From: Pandoraea fibrosis
GTDB taxonomy: Bacteria > Pseudomonadota > Gammaproteobacteria > Burkholderiales > Burkholderiaceae
Direction of reading: 5' to 3'
DNA length: 64,000 nt
Assembly: GCF_000807775.2 (NCBI RefSeq)
Contig: NZ_CP047385.1
Location: 4,588,001-4,652,000 of the forward strand
Below are positions 27,169 to 36,634 of the stretch, in pieces. The position numbers and the translations under genes were made by a program. How positions within the stretch are numbered: the first letter of the stretch is position 1; each line of letters starts with the position of its first letter. The notes beneath the pieces are model-generated. The model was not told where the DNA came from. It made no database searches and was given only the letters and a program-made list of their open reading frames with translations.

Positions 27169-27519
27169 ATGGATACGCCGCTGCTGCCCGACACGAACCT
27201 GTTTGCCGGCCTACCGTCGCCCCCCGATCCGACGACAGGCGAGCAATTCGACACCCTGATCGCCCGGCCGGGCATGCGGGTCGAGCGCATTGTCTCGACC
27301 GGTCAGGCATCACCCGAGGGCTTCTGGTACGACCAGGCGCAGCATGAGTGGGTGGTGTTGCTCGCCGGCAGCGCGGGCCTGGTTTTCGCCGACACGCCTG
27401 ACCAGACGCTCGTGCTGGGCCCGGGCGACGCCGTCGACATTGCCGGCCACCGGCGTCATCGCGTGGCATGGACGGCACAGGGCGAAACCACCGTCTGGCT
27501 GGCGATTCACTACGATTGA
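27169..27519 (+). CDS. Small cupin-domain protein
   Basis: 116 residues forming one cupin barrel: GFWYDQAQHEWVVLLAGSAG carries the first metal motif region and LGPGDAVDIAGHRRHRVAWT the second. Such single-cupin proteins are often annotated as cupin-2 metal-binding or phosphoribosylaminoimidazole-like proteins of unknown role. The ATG at 27169 is 60 bp after the ferric reductase gene on the same strand, so it may be the third gene of that operon. Upstream codons in the same frame lack similarity. Confidence 0.75.
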   Translation: MDTPLLPDTNLFAGLPSPPDPTTGEQFDTLIARPGMRVERIVSTGQASPEGFWYDQAQHEWVVLLAGSAGLVFADTPDQTLVLGPGDAVDIAGHRRHRVAWTAQGETTVWLAIHYD

Positions 27520-27672
27520 CGGCCTGCGTCCATCCCCCTTTGGAGAAATTCCCTGCCGTATTTCGGAATTGCCTGATAGAAATAGCAGGAACAAATTCCG
27601 ACTATGAAAACGCGCCCGGGGATGTCGAATCTCGGCACCCGGAGGGCGGTTCACCCAAGGGGGTACGACGAC

Positions 27673-28020
27673 ATGGAGCAACGCAAACGACACGACGGCT
27701 TCGAGCGTTGGGCAGCGGGCGCGACGGCGCGTCAGGCTGGGCGGGACGATGCCCGCTGGCGCGTGTTTCGCGCACCGGAGCAGGCAGACTTTCACGGGTT
27801 CGTCGTCTGGTGTTACACGCAGGGCGTGTTTCTCGGTCAGGAGTTTGACCGGCGTACCGACACCATCACGCATTGCTACGTGCGTAACGGTGCCTGGGCC
27901 GTGCAATTCGATTCGTATGGGGAAGCATGTGAGCGCGCGTTCGACATTCACACACCGACCCTGATTCTGTACGCACCGGAGCGCAACGGCAGCGTTTTCA
28001 TCACCAGCACTGAGCAGTAA
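27673..28020 (+). CDS. Hypothetical protein
   Basis: 115 residues. I do not recognise a family. It has an Arg-rich start, then WRVFRAPEQADFHGFVVWCY and FDRRTDTITHCYVRNGAWAV, which look like alternating beta strands. The ATG at 27673 follows AAGGGGG; an alternative in-frame ATG at 27604 would add 23 residues with no ribosome binding site. A terminator follows at 28058-28091, supporting expression. Confidence 0.45.
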   Translation: MEQRKRHDGFERWAAGATARQAGRDDARWRVFRAPEQADFHGFVVWCYTQGVFLGQEFDRRTDTITHCYVRNGAWAVQFDSYGEACERAFDIHTPTLILYAPERNGSVFITSTEQ

Positions 28021-28057
28021 GCGGCACGTCACACCGACGTCTGCCGAAACAAGATGG

Positions 28058-28091
28058 CGCCGGCCGGCAATCGCTGGCCGGTGCTTTTTTT
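28058..28091 (+). terminator. Rho-independent terminator
   Basis: GC-rich stem formed by GCGCCGGCC (28058-28066) and GGCCGGTGC (28076-28084, one G-T pair) followed by seven T. It ends the rightward unit carrying the hypothetical gene. Confidence 0.75.
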
Positions 28092-28144
28092 GGATTGTCG
28101 GTCGCCGGGCGGCGACGGCAAACGTTCGCGCCGGACGAACCGGA

Positions 28145-28900
28145 TCAGGCGTAGTTGCGGATGTCGTCGATTTCGGTCTGGCCGAAATCGTCGCGCTCGG
28201 TCAGCGCCAGAATGCGACGGGCGACGTCTTCCGGCGAGGAGAGCTTGCCGGTGGCCTTGAGATCCTGAAAACGTGCCAACGCAGGAAAACTCTCGACGCT
28301 GCTGCTGCGAATCGTCTCCTGCATGCCGGTATCGACCACGCCGGGCGCCAGCGACACGGCCTGCACCCCATGGTCGCGATGCTCCGCGTTCACCACCCGC
28401 GTATACATATCCAGCGCTGCCTTGGTCGAGCAGTAGACGGCCCAGCCGGCATTCGGATTTCGGCCGGCGCCCGACGAGATGTTCACAATCTGCCGTTTGG
28501 CGTTCAGCCCCTGCGTGGCGGTGAGAAAGCGGGCCGTGAGGAGCATGACGGACGTCACGTTCAGCGCGAATGCCGCACCGATGGCGCCCGGATCCGTCAG
28601 GGCCGCGCTGTTGGCGACCGGATTGACCGTGCCCGCGTTATTGATCAGCAGATAGCGACCGGCATCGCGCGGCAACGCGGCGAAGATGCGCTCGGCAACC
28701 TGAGCGGCAGCCTGCGTGTCGGCCAGATCCACCGCGATTTGTTCGAGCGTGACGCCCTGAGCCTTCGCCAGTGCGGCGAGGTCGTCGTCCGTGCGGCGTG
28801 CCAGCGTCACGAGATGGGTGCCGGGGGCGAGCAGACCGCGGGCGAGCGACGCGCCGAGACCACGGGAGGCGCCAGTCAGAATGGCAATCGTTTGGGACAT
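28145..28900 (-). CDS. Short-chain dehydrogenase/reductase (sepiapterin-reductase-like)
   Basis: 251 residues, classical SDR. Nucleotide-binding ILTGASRGLGASLARGLL near the N-terminus, NNAG at the end of strand 4, catalytic IVNISSGAG serine and YCSTK (Tyr/Lys), then the substrate lid SLAPGVVDTGMQETIRSSSV. The latter and the overall length resemble YueD/sepiapterin reductases, but substrate choice in SDRs is poorly predictable. The start at 28900 opens directly with the first strand; no strong ribosome binding site is seen. Monocistronic, leftward, divergent from the phosphonolipid operon. Confidence 0.82.
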   Translation of the reverse strand: MSQTIAILTGASRGLGASLARGLLAPGTHLVTLARRTDDDLAALAKAQGVTLEQIAVDLADTQAAAQVAERIFAALPRDAGRYLLINNAGTVNPVANSAALTDPGAIGAAFALNVTSVMLLTARFLTATQGLNAKRQIVNISSGAGRNPNAGWAVYCSTKAALDMYTRVVNAEHRDHGVQAVSLAPGVVDTGMQETIRSSSVESFPALARFQDLKATGKLSSPEDVARRILALTERDDFGQTEIDDIRNYA

Positions 28901-29291
28901 TGGGAGATGTGCGGTCGGAAAACGCCGCAAAAAGAGGCCATCGGGACCGTCATTATCCGCGCAACGTCCTGAGATCGCTATCCCGACTCATTGTCGTTTT
29001 TCCAGCCGAACCGGGCGCGAGCGTTGGTGCAGGCGGCTGCCGGTGCGGCAAAACGACACCTGGGACCTCCAAAGCGAAATGGAGTATTGCGGAATATAAT
29101 CGCGCACTTGGTGCGCTGATAACCTAAGGTAGTAAAAACGTATTTGGCGAGACCCTCGAAACGTTCAGGACACCGGTACGGTGCAAAGTTTGTCGCCCGT
29201 CAATGGCCCGAATCGTCAAGGTTGTCGCGGTAGGTACAGAGCCCTTGGGTGCACTGCACATTACCGCCTTATGGGTATATATTCCCCCCTC
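28901..29291. other. Upstream region of the phosphonolipid operon
   Basis: 391 bp between the divergent SDR gene and the fusion gene. A perfect TATAAT lies at 29095-29100, about 190 bp before the chosen start, with no good -35. A small dyad CTCCA-N8-TGGAG (29067-29084) sits just upstream of it. The long leader could be regulatory, or translation may begin earlier than I placed it. Confidence 0.4.
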
Positions 29292-30809
29292 ATGGAAACG
29301 ATACCGAAAATCATTTCGGCGCCTGCTGCTGCGCCGGCCACAAGCAAAACCGCACGCCCGGCGCCACCGCGCCCGCGTCAATACGATGCCCGGCTTGCGC
29401 GCTGGATGGTCACGCCGCTGGTCAATACCCGGGTGAGTCCGAACCACCTCACGACGCTTCGCCTGATCGTCGGGCTGGCCTGCACCTGGGCATTTGCACA
29501 AGGCAGCTATGCCATGGCCAATGTGGGCGCCTTGCTGCTCGTGCTGTCGAACTTCATCGACCACACGGACGGCGAACTGGCGCGCATCAGCGGCAAGACG
29601 AGCCGCATCGGCCACCTGTACGACCTCGCCTCGGACGCTCTCGTGACCGTGCTGCTGTTCGGCGGCATCGGCATGGGCGTGGCGGCGGCGTCCCCCGATC
29701 ACTACCCGCTGCCTGTGCCCCTGTCGGCCTTCACACTCGGCTGGATCGCCGGGATTGCGGTGGCCCTGATCTTCTTCCTGCGCATGCGCATTGAAGACCG
29801 TGTCGGCAAGGTCGGCACGAAGCAAGCGTCGGTCGGTGGCTTCGAAACGGAAGACGTGCTCTACCTGATGCCGCTCGTCACGTTGTTCGACGGCACGCGT
29901 GGTTTCCTGATCGCCGCCGCCATCGGCGCGCCGATCTTTGCGTTGCTCGTGATCGCCGACTACGTGCGCGTCATGCGCCGCCCGTTGCCGGTCGAGACCG
30001 AAAAGGCCGCCAACGTAGCCGATGACGACTCGACAGCACCGCTTACGCCGATGACGCCGATGACGCCTGCGGCATTCGCGGCAGATGCGGAAATCGAGCG
30101 CGCGCTGGACACCGTCGACTTCGACACTGTCACCCGCGAATTCAAATCGCAGGACGCCTTCATCTATCTTGAGAAGTTCCTGCCGGCGACGGTGACGGAA
30201 CAATTGATCGCAGCGGCGCGTTCGGTCACACCGAACGTGAACCGGAACTACCTTCCCGGTCACAAGCAGGGCGGCAGCGTTAGCCGCCACACGCTCGACG
30301 AGCTGGCGCCGTTCGTGGCCGAGTTGTACCGCTCGCCCGCCCTGATGCGCTTTCTGGAGCGTCTGGCCGGCGAGAAGCTGCTGCCTTCGCCGCAGGACGA
30401 CCCGCATGCGTATGCGCTGTATTACTACACGCGTCCGGGCGATCACATCGGCTGGCACTACGACACCTCGTACTACAAGGGCCGCCGCTACACGCTGCTG
30501 CTTGGCGTGGTGGACCAATCGAGTTGCAAGCTGGAATACCGACTGCACACCCGTAATCCCGGCGTGCCGCAAGTCGATGGCGCCGTGGCGTACCCGCCCG
30601 GCGCACTGGTGTTTTTCGACGGGGACAAACTGCATCACCGGATCACGCCGCTCGGCGACAACGAGGAGCGAATCTCGCTCACGTTCGAGTATGTGACCGA
30701 CCCGCGCATGGGCTCATGGCAGCGCTTCATCTCGAACATGAAAGACGCCATCGCCTACTTCGGTTTCCGCCAGGTGTTTCGTCAGTTACTGGGACGGACG
30801 AAACGCTAA
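29292..30809 (+). CDS. CDP-alcohol phosphatidyltransferase fused to 2-oxoglutarate/Fe(II) oxygenase
   Basis: 505 residues, two enzymes in one chain. Residues ~35-230 form a membrane CDP-alcohol phosphatidyltransferase with the complete signature D90-x2-D93-G94-x2-A97-R98-x8-G107-x3-D111-x3-D115 and about six hydrophobic segments. A Thr/Pro/Ala linker (~232-262) leads to a cytosolic Fe(II)/2OG oxygenase (~270-470) with iron ligands H389 and D391 (GWHYDTSYYKG), a distal His at 448/449 (KLHHRIT) and the likely 2OG-binding R460. The intact HxD suggests hydroxylation rather than halogenation. First gene of the phosphonate operon, it probably condenses CMP-aminoethylphosphonate with a lipid alcohol; the oxygenase may hydroxylate head group or acyl chain. 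The start is uncertain (ATG 29271 also possible; no good ribosome binding site). Confidence 0.85.
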   Translation: METIPKIISAPAAAPATSKTARPAPPRPRQYDARLARWMVTPLVNTRVSPNHLTTLRLIVGLACTWAFAQGSYAMANVGALLLVLSNFIDHTDGELARISGKTSRIGHLYDLASDALVTVLLFGGIGMGVAAASPDHYPLPVPLSAFTLGWIAGIAVALIFFLRMRIEDRVGKVGTKQASVGGFETEDVLYLMPLVTLFDGTRGFLIAAAIGAPIFALLVIADYVRVMRRPLPVETEKAANVADDDSTAPLTPMTPMTPAAFAADAEIERALDTVDFDTVTREFKSQDAFIYLEKFLPATVTEQLIAAARSVTPNVNRNYLPGHKQGGSVSRHTLDELAPFVAELYRSPALMRFLERLAGEKLLPSPQDDPHAYALYYYTRPGDHIGWHYDTSYYKGRRYTLLLGVVDQSSCKLEYRLHTRNPGVPQVDGAVAYPPGALVFFDGDKLHHRITPLGDNEERISLTFEYVTDPRMGSWQRFISNMKDAIAYFGFRQVFRQLLGRTKR

Positions 30810-31832
30810 ATGAACCGGACTGCCATCGTATCTCTCACCCTCGGTTTCGCCCTTTTCGTCGCCCTGCTGATCTGGCAGGGCACGGGATCGGTGATGTCCA
30901 CGCTGGCGATCGCCGGCTGGGGACTCCTGCCCATCGCCGCCTTCCATCTCGTGCCGCTGGTGCTCGACGCCGCCGCCATTCAGGTGCTGGTGGCGAAATC
31001 CTGCTCGCTGCGCCGCGCCACCCTCACGCGCTGGGTCGGAGAGTCGGTCAACAGCCTGCTGCCGGCCGGTCAGATCGGCGGGCCGATCGCGATGGTGCGT
31101 CAAATGAAGCAACGCGGATTGGCCGGTCGCGAAGCCGCAGCGGCCATCACCGTCAGCACGACACTGCAAGCCGTGGCGCAAATCGTCTTTGCGCTGCTGG
31201 GGCTGGCCATCTTCGGCATCAGCGCCACGCAAAGCACAACCGACAGTCTGTGGCTGCCAATGCTGCTCGCCACTGCGCTGGTCTCCGCCCTGCTCTACGC
31301 GTTCTATGTCGCGCAACGGCGTGGCATCTTCGGCTGGGCATTCCGTATGCTCTCGAAGATGTCGTCCAAGCGCGACTGGTCGTCGCTGCTCGACCGCGCC
31401 GACGCCGTCGACGACATCGTGCAACGCATGTACGGCCAACGCCGTCAGGTGCTCGGGAGCTTTTTGCTCAGCCTGGTCGGCTGGATCGTCGGGACCGTGG
31501 AAGTCTGGCTGATCCTGCAATTCATCGGCCATCCGGTGAGCTGGGTCGACGCGATGCTGCTCGAAAGTCTCGGACAGGCAATTCGCGGCGCGGCGTTCTT
31601 CGTGCCGGGCTCGCTCGGCGTGCAGGAAGGCGGCTATCTGCTGCTCGCCCCGCTCGTGGGCCTGCCGGCGGACGCCGCGCTGGCCCTCTCGCTGGCCAAG
31701 CGCACGCGCGAGCTGTTGCTCGGTGTGCCAGGCCTCGTCTATCTGCATTTCTCCGAACGTGGCTGGCGCCGCCAGCGTGCCTCGCAACAAAGCGTGCCGC
31801 TGCCTGCTGCCACGGATTCTGCACCGCTCTAA
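30810..31832 (+). CDS. Flippase-like integral membrane protein (LPG synthase TM-region/HpnL family)
   Basis: 340 residues with 7-8 predicted membrane segments. The conserved core is WVGESVNSLLPAGQIGGPIA, then ESLGQAIRGAAFFVPGSLGV and LSLAKRTRELLLGVPGLVYL, characteristic of the lysylphosphatidylglycerol-synthase transmembrane (UPF0104) family, which includes the hopanoid-associated HpnL. It begins immediately after the stop of the fusion gene and belongs to the same operon. The likely role is moving or presenting the phosphonolipid product across the inner membrane; this is inferred from family and position. Confidence 0.82.
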   Translation: MNRTAIVSLTLGFALFVALLIWQGTGSVMSTLAIAGWGLLPIAAFHLVPLVLDAAAIQVLVAKSCSLRRATLTRWVGESVNSLLPAGQIGGPIAMVRQMKQRGLAGREAAAAITVSTTLQAVAQIVFALLGLAIFGISATQSTTDSLWLPMLLATALVSALLYAFYVAQRRGIFGWAFRMLSKMSSKRDWSSLLDRADAVDDIVQRMYGQRRQVLGSFLLSLVGWIVGTVEVWLILQFIGHPVSWVDAMLLESLGQAIRGAAFFVPGSLGVQEGGYLLLAPLVGLPADAALALSLAKRTRELLLGVPGLVYLHFSERGWRRQRASQQSVPLPAATDSAPL

Positions 31833-31847
31833 AGAAGGATACTCATC

Positions 31848-32612
31848 ATGCGGGCCATCATTCTCGCAGCAGGCATGGGCCTGCGTTTGCTCCAGCCCGA
31901 AGACAAGCAGTCGCCCAAGTGCCTGCTGCCGTTCGACGGCATGTCGCTGCTAGAGCGCCATCTGCGCATGCTCGCGGCGGCCGGGATTACCGACGTCGTG
32001 CTGGCGCTCGGTTTCCATCACGAGCAAGTGAGCGAAGCGCTCGACCGTCTGGACTGGACGCCGCGCCCGCAAATCCGCCTCAACCCCGACTTCCATCTCG
32101 GCAGCGTGCTGACGCTGCATACCGCCGCCGACGCGATGACCGCTGGCGGCGATGTGCTCGTGATGGATGCCGACGTGCTCTACGACCAACGCATCTTCAA
32201 TGCACTCGTTGCAGGCAAGACGGCCAACCGTCTGCTGATCGACCGCGATTTCGAAGTGGGCGACGAGCCGGTCAAGCTGTGCCTGCGCGATGGCGTGCCG
32301 GTCGAGCTGCGCAAACAGGTCATGGTCGGCCTCGAGTACGACACGGTGGGCGAATCGGTCGGCTTCTTCCGCTTCAACGAAGCCACGGCCACGCGTCTCG
32401 CGGAAATCACGCGCGATTACGTCGAATCGGGCCGCGCCAAGATGCCGCACGAGGAAGCGGTGCGCGATCTGCTGCTTGAGCGCGGCGCGCAATTCGAAAC
32501 CGCCGACGTCACGGGCTTCCCGTGGATCGAAATCGACTACCCTGAAGATGTGAAGCGCGCCGCCGAACAGGTGCTGCCGCAACTCGAACCGCTCACGATG
32601 GTGTCCGAATGA
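31848..32612 (+). CDS. pntC: Phosphonate (2-aminoethylphosphonate) cytidylyltransferase, PntC-like
   Basis: 254 residues, NTP-transferase fold. The nucleotide-binding loop is [20 protein letters not shown], ending with the conserved PK, followed by [15 protein letters not shown]; metal-binding VMDADVLYD and the late [13 protein letters not shown] (Asp ligand) follow. Context indicates CTP plus 2-aminoethylphosphonate to CMP-AEP, the activated head group needed by the phosphatidyltransferase. Its last four bases overlap the PEP mutase start (ATGA). A choline- or sugar-phosphate substrate cannot be excluded from sequence alone. Confidence 0.8.
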   Translation: MRAIILAAGMGLRLLQPEDKQSPKCLLPFDGMSLLERHLRMLAAAGITDVVLALGFHHEQVSEALDRLDWTPRPQIRLNPDFHLGSVLTLHTAADAMTAGGDVLVMDADVLYDQRIFNALVAGKTANRLLIDRDFEVGDEPVKLCLRDGVPVELRKQVMVGLEYDTVGESVGFFRFNEATATRLAEITRDYVESGRAKMPHEEAVRDLLLERGAQFETADVTGFPWIEIDYPEDVKRAAEQVLPQLEPLTMVSE

Positions 32613-34318
32613 ACGCTCCCGACGCTTTCACCCTCCCGCCGACGGCCACACGCGCGTCGCAACTGCGCGCCATGCTGCGCAGCAATCAGCTCGAATTCCT
32701 GATGGAAGCCCATAACGGCCTGTCCGCACGTATCGTGCGCGAGGCGGGTTTCAAGGGAATCTGGGCATCGGGCCTTGCCATCTCGGCACAGTTCGGTGTG
32801 CGCGACAACAATGAAGCCAGTTGGACGCAAGTCGTCGACAACCTCGAATTCATGGCCGACGCCAGCGACCTGCCGATTCTGCTCGACGGCGACACCGGCT
32901 ACGGCAACTTCAACAACATGCGACGCCTCGTGCGCAAGCTCGAGCAGCGTGGCGTGGCCGGCGTGTGTATCGAAGACAAGGTCTTCCCGAAGACCAACAG
33001 CTTCATCGGCGGCGAGCGCCAACCGCTTGCCGACATCGACGAGTTCTGCGGCAAGATCAAGGCCGGCAAGGACTCGCAGGCCGACGACGATTTCTCGATC
33101 GTGGCGCGTGTCGAAGCGCTGATCGCCGGCTGGGGCATGGAAGAAGCCCTGCGCCGTGCCGAGGCTTACCGTCAGGCCGGCGCCGACGCGATCCTGATCC
33201 ACAGCAAACTCAAGCGTGCCGACGAAATCGTGCAATTCGCCCGCGAGTGGGATAACCGCTGCCCGCTGGTGATCGTGCCGACGAAGTACTACAGCACGCC
33301 GACCGATGTGTTCCGCGAAGCGGGCATCAGCGTCGTGATCTGGGCGAACCACCTGATTCGCGCAGCAACGTCGGCCATGCAGGCCGTGGCCGCCGAGATC
33401 CACCGCAGCGAGACGCTCATCAACGTCGAAGACCGTATCGCGACCGTCGACGAGATCTTCCGCCTGCAAGATGCCGACGAATACACCGAAGCGGAAGACC
33501 GATACCTGTCGGCAGCGAACGCACCGCGCTCGGCCATCGTGCTGGCCGCCAGCCGTGGCAAGAACCTCGAGAGCGTGACGACCGACCGGCCGAAGGTGAT
33601 GTTGCCGGTGGCTGGCAAGCCGTTGCTGCGCTGGCTGGTTGACGGCTTCAAGAAGCAGAGCGTCAACGACATCACGGTCGTGGGCGGCTATCGTGCCGAT
33701 GCCATCGACACTGCCGGCATTACCCTCGCCGTGAACGAGCGTCACGCCGAAACCGGCGAACTCGCCTCGCTTGCCCGGGTGGCCAACGCCTTCACGCACG
33801 ACACCGTCATCTCCTACGGCGACCTGCTGTTCCGCAGCTACATCGTGCGCGATCTGGTCGAGAGCGATGCCGACTTCACGGTCGTCGTCGACTCGACGGC
33901 CGCCACCACGGCCAATGCCGCCAACGCCAGCGTGCGCGACTTCGCGTACTGCTCGGCCGGCGACGACCGTGGCCTGTTCGGCCAGCAAGTGCTGCTCGAG
34001 AAGATCAGCGGCAACGCCGAGGACGCCGGACGCACGCCCAATGGCCGCTGGATCGGCCTGCTGGGGGTGCGTGGCGAAGACGGCCGCGCGCAACTGCAAC
34101 GCGTCTTCGCGGCATTGCAGGCTCGCCCGGACTTCGATCAACTCGGCATGCCCGAACTGATCAACGCGCTGGCCGCCGATGGCGCCAGGATCGAAGTGCA
34201 ATACGTGCATGGACACTGGCGCGGTGTCAACGACATGGAAGAATTCCGCCGCGCGACCGACTTCGCCCATGGTCAGACGCCGTTCAGCGGCGCCGCCCCG
34301 GAGGCGCAAGGTGATTGA
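32609..34318 (+). CDS. Phosphoenolpyruvate mutase fused to a C-terminal nucleotidyltransferase domain
   Basis: 569 residues. Residues ~15-290 are PEP mutase, the C-P bond-forming entry enzyme (PEP to phosphonopyruvate): [30 protein letters not shown] and the diagnostic mutase motif [10 protein letters not shown] (E122-S131). After a linker, residues ~308-545 are a second NTP-transferase domain opening [19 protein letters not shown] and [14 protein letters not shown]. There the usual AGxGxR loop is altered to ASRGKNL, so catalytic activity is doubtful or its substrate differs from that of the stand-alone PntC. It starts in a 4-base overlap with pntC; its end overlaps the decarboxylase start by 8 bases. 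Confidence 0.92.
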   Translation: MNAPDAFTLPPTATRASQLRAMLRSNQLEFLMEAHNGLSARIVREAGFKGIWASGLAISAQFGVRDNNEASWTQVVDNLEFMADASDLPILLDGDTGYGNFNNMRRLVRKLEQRGVAGVCIEDKVFPKTNSFIGGERQPLADIDEFCGKIKAGKDSQADDDFSIVARVEALIAGWGMEEALRRAEAYRQAGADAILIHSKLKRADEIVQFAREWDNRCPLVIVPTKYYSTPTDVFREAGISVVIWANHLIRAATSAMQAVAAEIHRSETLINVEDRIATVDEIFRLQDADEYTEAEDRYLSAANAPRSAIVLAASRGKNLESVTTDRPKVMLPVAGKPLLRWLVDGFKKQSVNDITVVGGYRADAIDTAGITLAVNERHAETGELASLARVANAFTHDTVISYGDLLFRSYIVRDLVESDADFTVVVDSTAATTANAANASVRDFAYCSAGDDRGLFGQQVLLEKISGNAEDAGRTPNGRWIGLLGVRGEDGRAQLQRVFAALQARPDFDQLGMPELINALAADGARIEVQYVHGHWRGVNDMEEFRRATDFAHGQTPFSGAAPEAQGD

Positions 34319-35492
34319 GGCCGGACAGTTCGTCGAAGCCGCACGCAAACACGGCTTCACCTGGTACACCGGCGTGCCGTGTTCGTTTCTCACGCCGTTT
34401 ATCAACTACGTATTGCAGGACCCCTCGCTGCATTACCTGTCAGCGGCCAACGAAGGCGACGCCGTCGCGATCGCTGCCGGGGCAACGCTGGGAGAAGGCC
34501 GCGGCGCACGCTCGGTCACGATGATGCAGAACTCGGGCCTCGGCAACGCCGTCAGCCCGCTCACGTCGCTCACGTGGACCTTCCGTCTGCCGCAACTGCT
34601 GATCGTGACGTGGCGTGGCCAGCCGGGGATTACCGACGAACCGCAACATGCGCTCATGGGCCCGATCACGCCGGCCATGCTCGATCTGATGGAGGTGCCC
34701 TGGGAGTTGTTCCCGACGCAGCCCGAGGCGATTGCCCCGGCGCTGGAGCGCGCGGTCCGTCATATGGATGAGACCGGCCGCCCCTACGCGCTCGTGATGC
34801 AAAAGGGCAGCGTAGCGCCCTACCCGCTACAGCCGGTCGAGCGCCCCGCGCGCCCGGCACAGCCCGCACCGGTATCGCTGGTGAAGGGCGTCGCCCCGTC
34901 CGAGATGCCTACGCGTCGCGACGCGCTGGAGCGTGTCATCGCCCACACACCGCTCGAAGGCACGGTCGTGCTGGCGTCGACCGGCTTCTGCGGCCGCGAG
35001 CTGTACGCACTCGACGACCGCGCCAACCAGTTGTACATGGTCGGCTCGATGGGCTGCGTGACCACCTTGGCGCTGGGCCTCGCGCTGGCGCGTCCCGACC
35101 TGCGCGTGGTCGCGCTCGATGGCGACGGTGCCGCGCTCATGCGCATGGGCGCCTTTGCCACGCTCGGCGCTTACGGCCCGTCCAATCTCGTGCACCTGCT
35201 GCTCGACAATGCGTCGCACGACTCGACCGGCGCTCAGGCGACGGTGTCGCCGACGGTGTCGTTTGCGGGCATTGCGGCCGCCAGCGGCTACGCGCTTGCG
35301 CTCGAAGGCGACACGCTCGACGTCATCGAACAATTGTTCGACAGCCGCACGGTCAGCCTGAACGAAGGTCCGCGATTTGCCTGCCTGACGACGCGTCCGG
35401 GCACGCCCGACGGGCTGCCGCGCCCGAAGGTCACGCCGGAAGCCGTGAAGGCTCGCCTGATGGACCACATTGCACCACGCGCTCGGGCGTAA
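34311..35492 (+). CDS. Phosphonopyruvate decarboxylase
   Basis: 393 residues from GTG at 34311, chosen because GGAGG stands six bases before it and the protein then opens [20 protein letters not shown], the family start. ThDP- and Mg-dependent; it decarboxylates phosphonopyruvate to phosphonoacetaldehyde, pulling the unfavourable mutase reaction forward. E48 ([14 protein letters not shown]) is the cofactor-activating glutamate; the ThDP motif runs from [18 protein letters not shown] to [12 protein letters not shown]. It overlaps the PEP mutase stop by 8 bases. No phosphonatase gene lies nearby, so the pathway is biosynthetic. Confidence 0.94.
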   Translation: MIEAGQFVEAARKHGFTWYTGVPCSFLTPFINYVLQDPSLHYLSAANEGDAVAIAAGATLGEGRGARSVTMMQNSGLGNAVSPLTSLTWTFRLPQLLIVTWRGQPGITDEPQHALMGPITPAMLDLMEVPWELFPTQPEAIAPALERAVRHMDETGRPYALVMQKGSVAPYPLQPVERPARPAQPAPVSLVKGVAPSEMPTRRDALERVIAHTPLEGTVVLASTGFCGRELYALDDRANQLYMVGSMGCVTTLALGLALARPDLRVVALDGDGAALMRMGAFATLGAYGPSNLVHLLLDNASHDSTGAQATVSPTVSFAGIAAASGYALALEGDTLDVIEQLFDSRTVSLNEGPRFACLTTRPGTPDGLPRPKVTPEAVKARLMDHIAPRARA

Positions 35493-35538
35493 GCCTGAGC
35501 GTCCCCCAATTCACAAAATCTGCCGAGGAAGCTTCGCC

Positions 35539-36612
35539 ATGCTGTTACTGAATCCGGGCCCCGTTACCCTGACCGAGCGCGTCCGCAAGAGCCTCCTGCA
35601 ACCCGATCTGTGCCACCGCGAGCCCGAATTCTTCGACCTGCAGGATGAAGCCCGCACCCGCCTCACGGCGGTCTATGGTCTCGACCCGGCCGTGTGGACG
35701 CCAGTGCTGATGACCGGCTCGGGCACCGCAGCCGTCGAGAGCATGACCGCAGGTCTCGTGCCGGAAGGCGGCCGGCTGCTGATCGTCGAGAACGGGGTGT
35801 ATGGCGAGCGCATCTCGCAGATCGCCAAGCAATACCGTATCGACCACGACGTCATTCATTTCGAATGGATGCAAGCGCCCGATCTCGCGCAGATCGTGGA
35901 CAAGCTCGACACGGCGGGGGATCGTCCGTACACGAATGTGGCGATCATTCACCACGAGACGACGACGGGCCGCCTGAACGATCTGGGCGGTATCGCCGCC
36001 GCTTGCCGCGAGCGTGGCATCGGTCTGTTGGTCGACGGCGTGAGCAGCTTTGCCGCCGAAGCCATCGATTTCAACGATTCGGGCATCGTGGCCGTTGCCG
36101 CCACCGCGAACAAGTGCGTGCACGGCGTGCCGGGCGTGTCGTTCGTGATGGTGCGCAAGGACGCCCTTGCCAAGGCCGCCAGCCGCACGTACTACCTCGA
36201 CATTGCGCGCCTCGCCAAACTTCAGGCCGAACGCAATACGCCGTTCACGCCGTCCGTACATGCGTACTACGCGCTGGTCGAAGCGCTGCGCGAACTCGAC
36301 GACGCCGGCGGCTGGCAAAAGCGCCATGCGCATTACGGCGCACTCGCCGAGCAGGCGCGCGCCGGTCTCGCGGCGCTGGGCATCGATAGCGCATTGCGGG
36401 CGAGCGAGTCATCGGTGGTGTTGCGGGCCTACAAGTTGCCCGCCGGTGTCGACTATGCGCGCCTGCACGACTGGCTCAAGGCCGACGGCTTCGTGATCTA
36501 CGCGGGACAAGGCGGCTTGTCCAAGGAACTGTTCCGCATCTCGACGATGGGCAATCTCACGGCTGCCGACATCGATCGCCTGCTGGCTTCCTTCGCCAGA
36601 CTGGTGAAGTGA
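35539..36612 (+). CDS. phnW: 2-aminoethylphosphonate transaminase
   Basis: 357 residues, class V aminotransferase. [20 protein letters not shown] and [17 protein letters not shown] are the PhnW N-terminal signature; PLP contacts include D166 ([16 protein letters not shown]) and the Schiff-base lysine K192 ([12 protein letters not shown]). PhnW can run either way; next to PEP mutase and the decarboxylase it should aminate phosphonoacetaldehyde to 2-aminoethylphosphonate. The start at 35539 is the family start; upstream codons in frame are unrelated. It lies 46 bp after the decarboxylase gene and 22 bp before dxs. Confidence 0.93.
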   Translation: MLLLNPGPVTLTERVRKSLLQPDLCHREPEFFDLQDEARTRLTAVYGLDPAVWTPVLMTGSGTAAVESMTAGLVPEGGRLLIVENGVYGERISQIAKQYRIDHDVIHFEWMQAPDLAQIVDKLDTAGDRPYTNVAIIHHETTTGRLNDLGGIAAACRERGIGLLVDGVSSFAAEAIDFNDSGIVAVAATANKCVHGVPGVSFVMVRKDALAKAASRTYYLDIARLAKLQAERNTPFTPSVHAYYALVEALRELDDAGGWQKRHAHYGALAEQARAGLAALGIDSALRASESSVVLRAYKLPAGVDYARLHDWLKADGFVIYAGQGGLSKELFRISTMGNLTAADIDRLLASFARLVK

Positions 36613-36634
36613 GCGCGGGGACGGACGTTCAGCC

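Noticed and set aside
29292..30809. Calling the oxygenase half a halogenase
   Set aside because: Non-heme Fe halogenases replace the Asp of HxD with Gly or Ala; here H389-Y-D391 is intact, which fits a hydroxylase.
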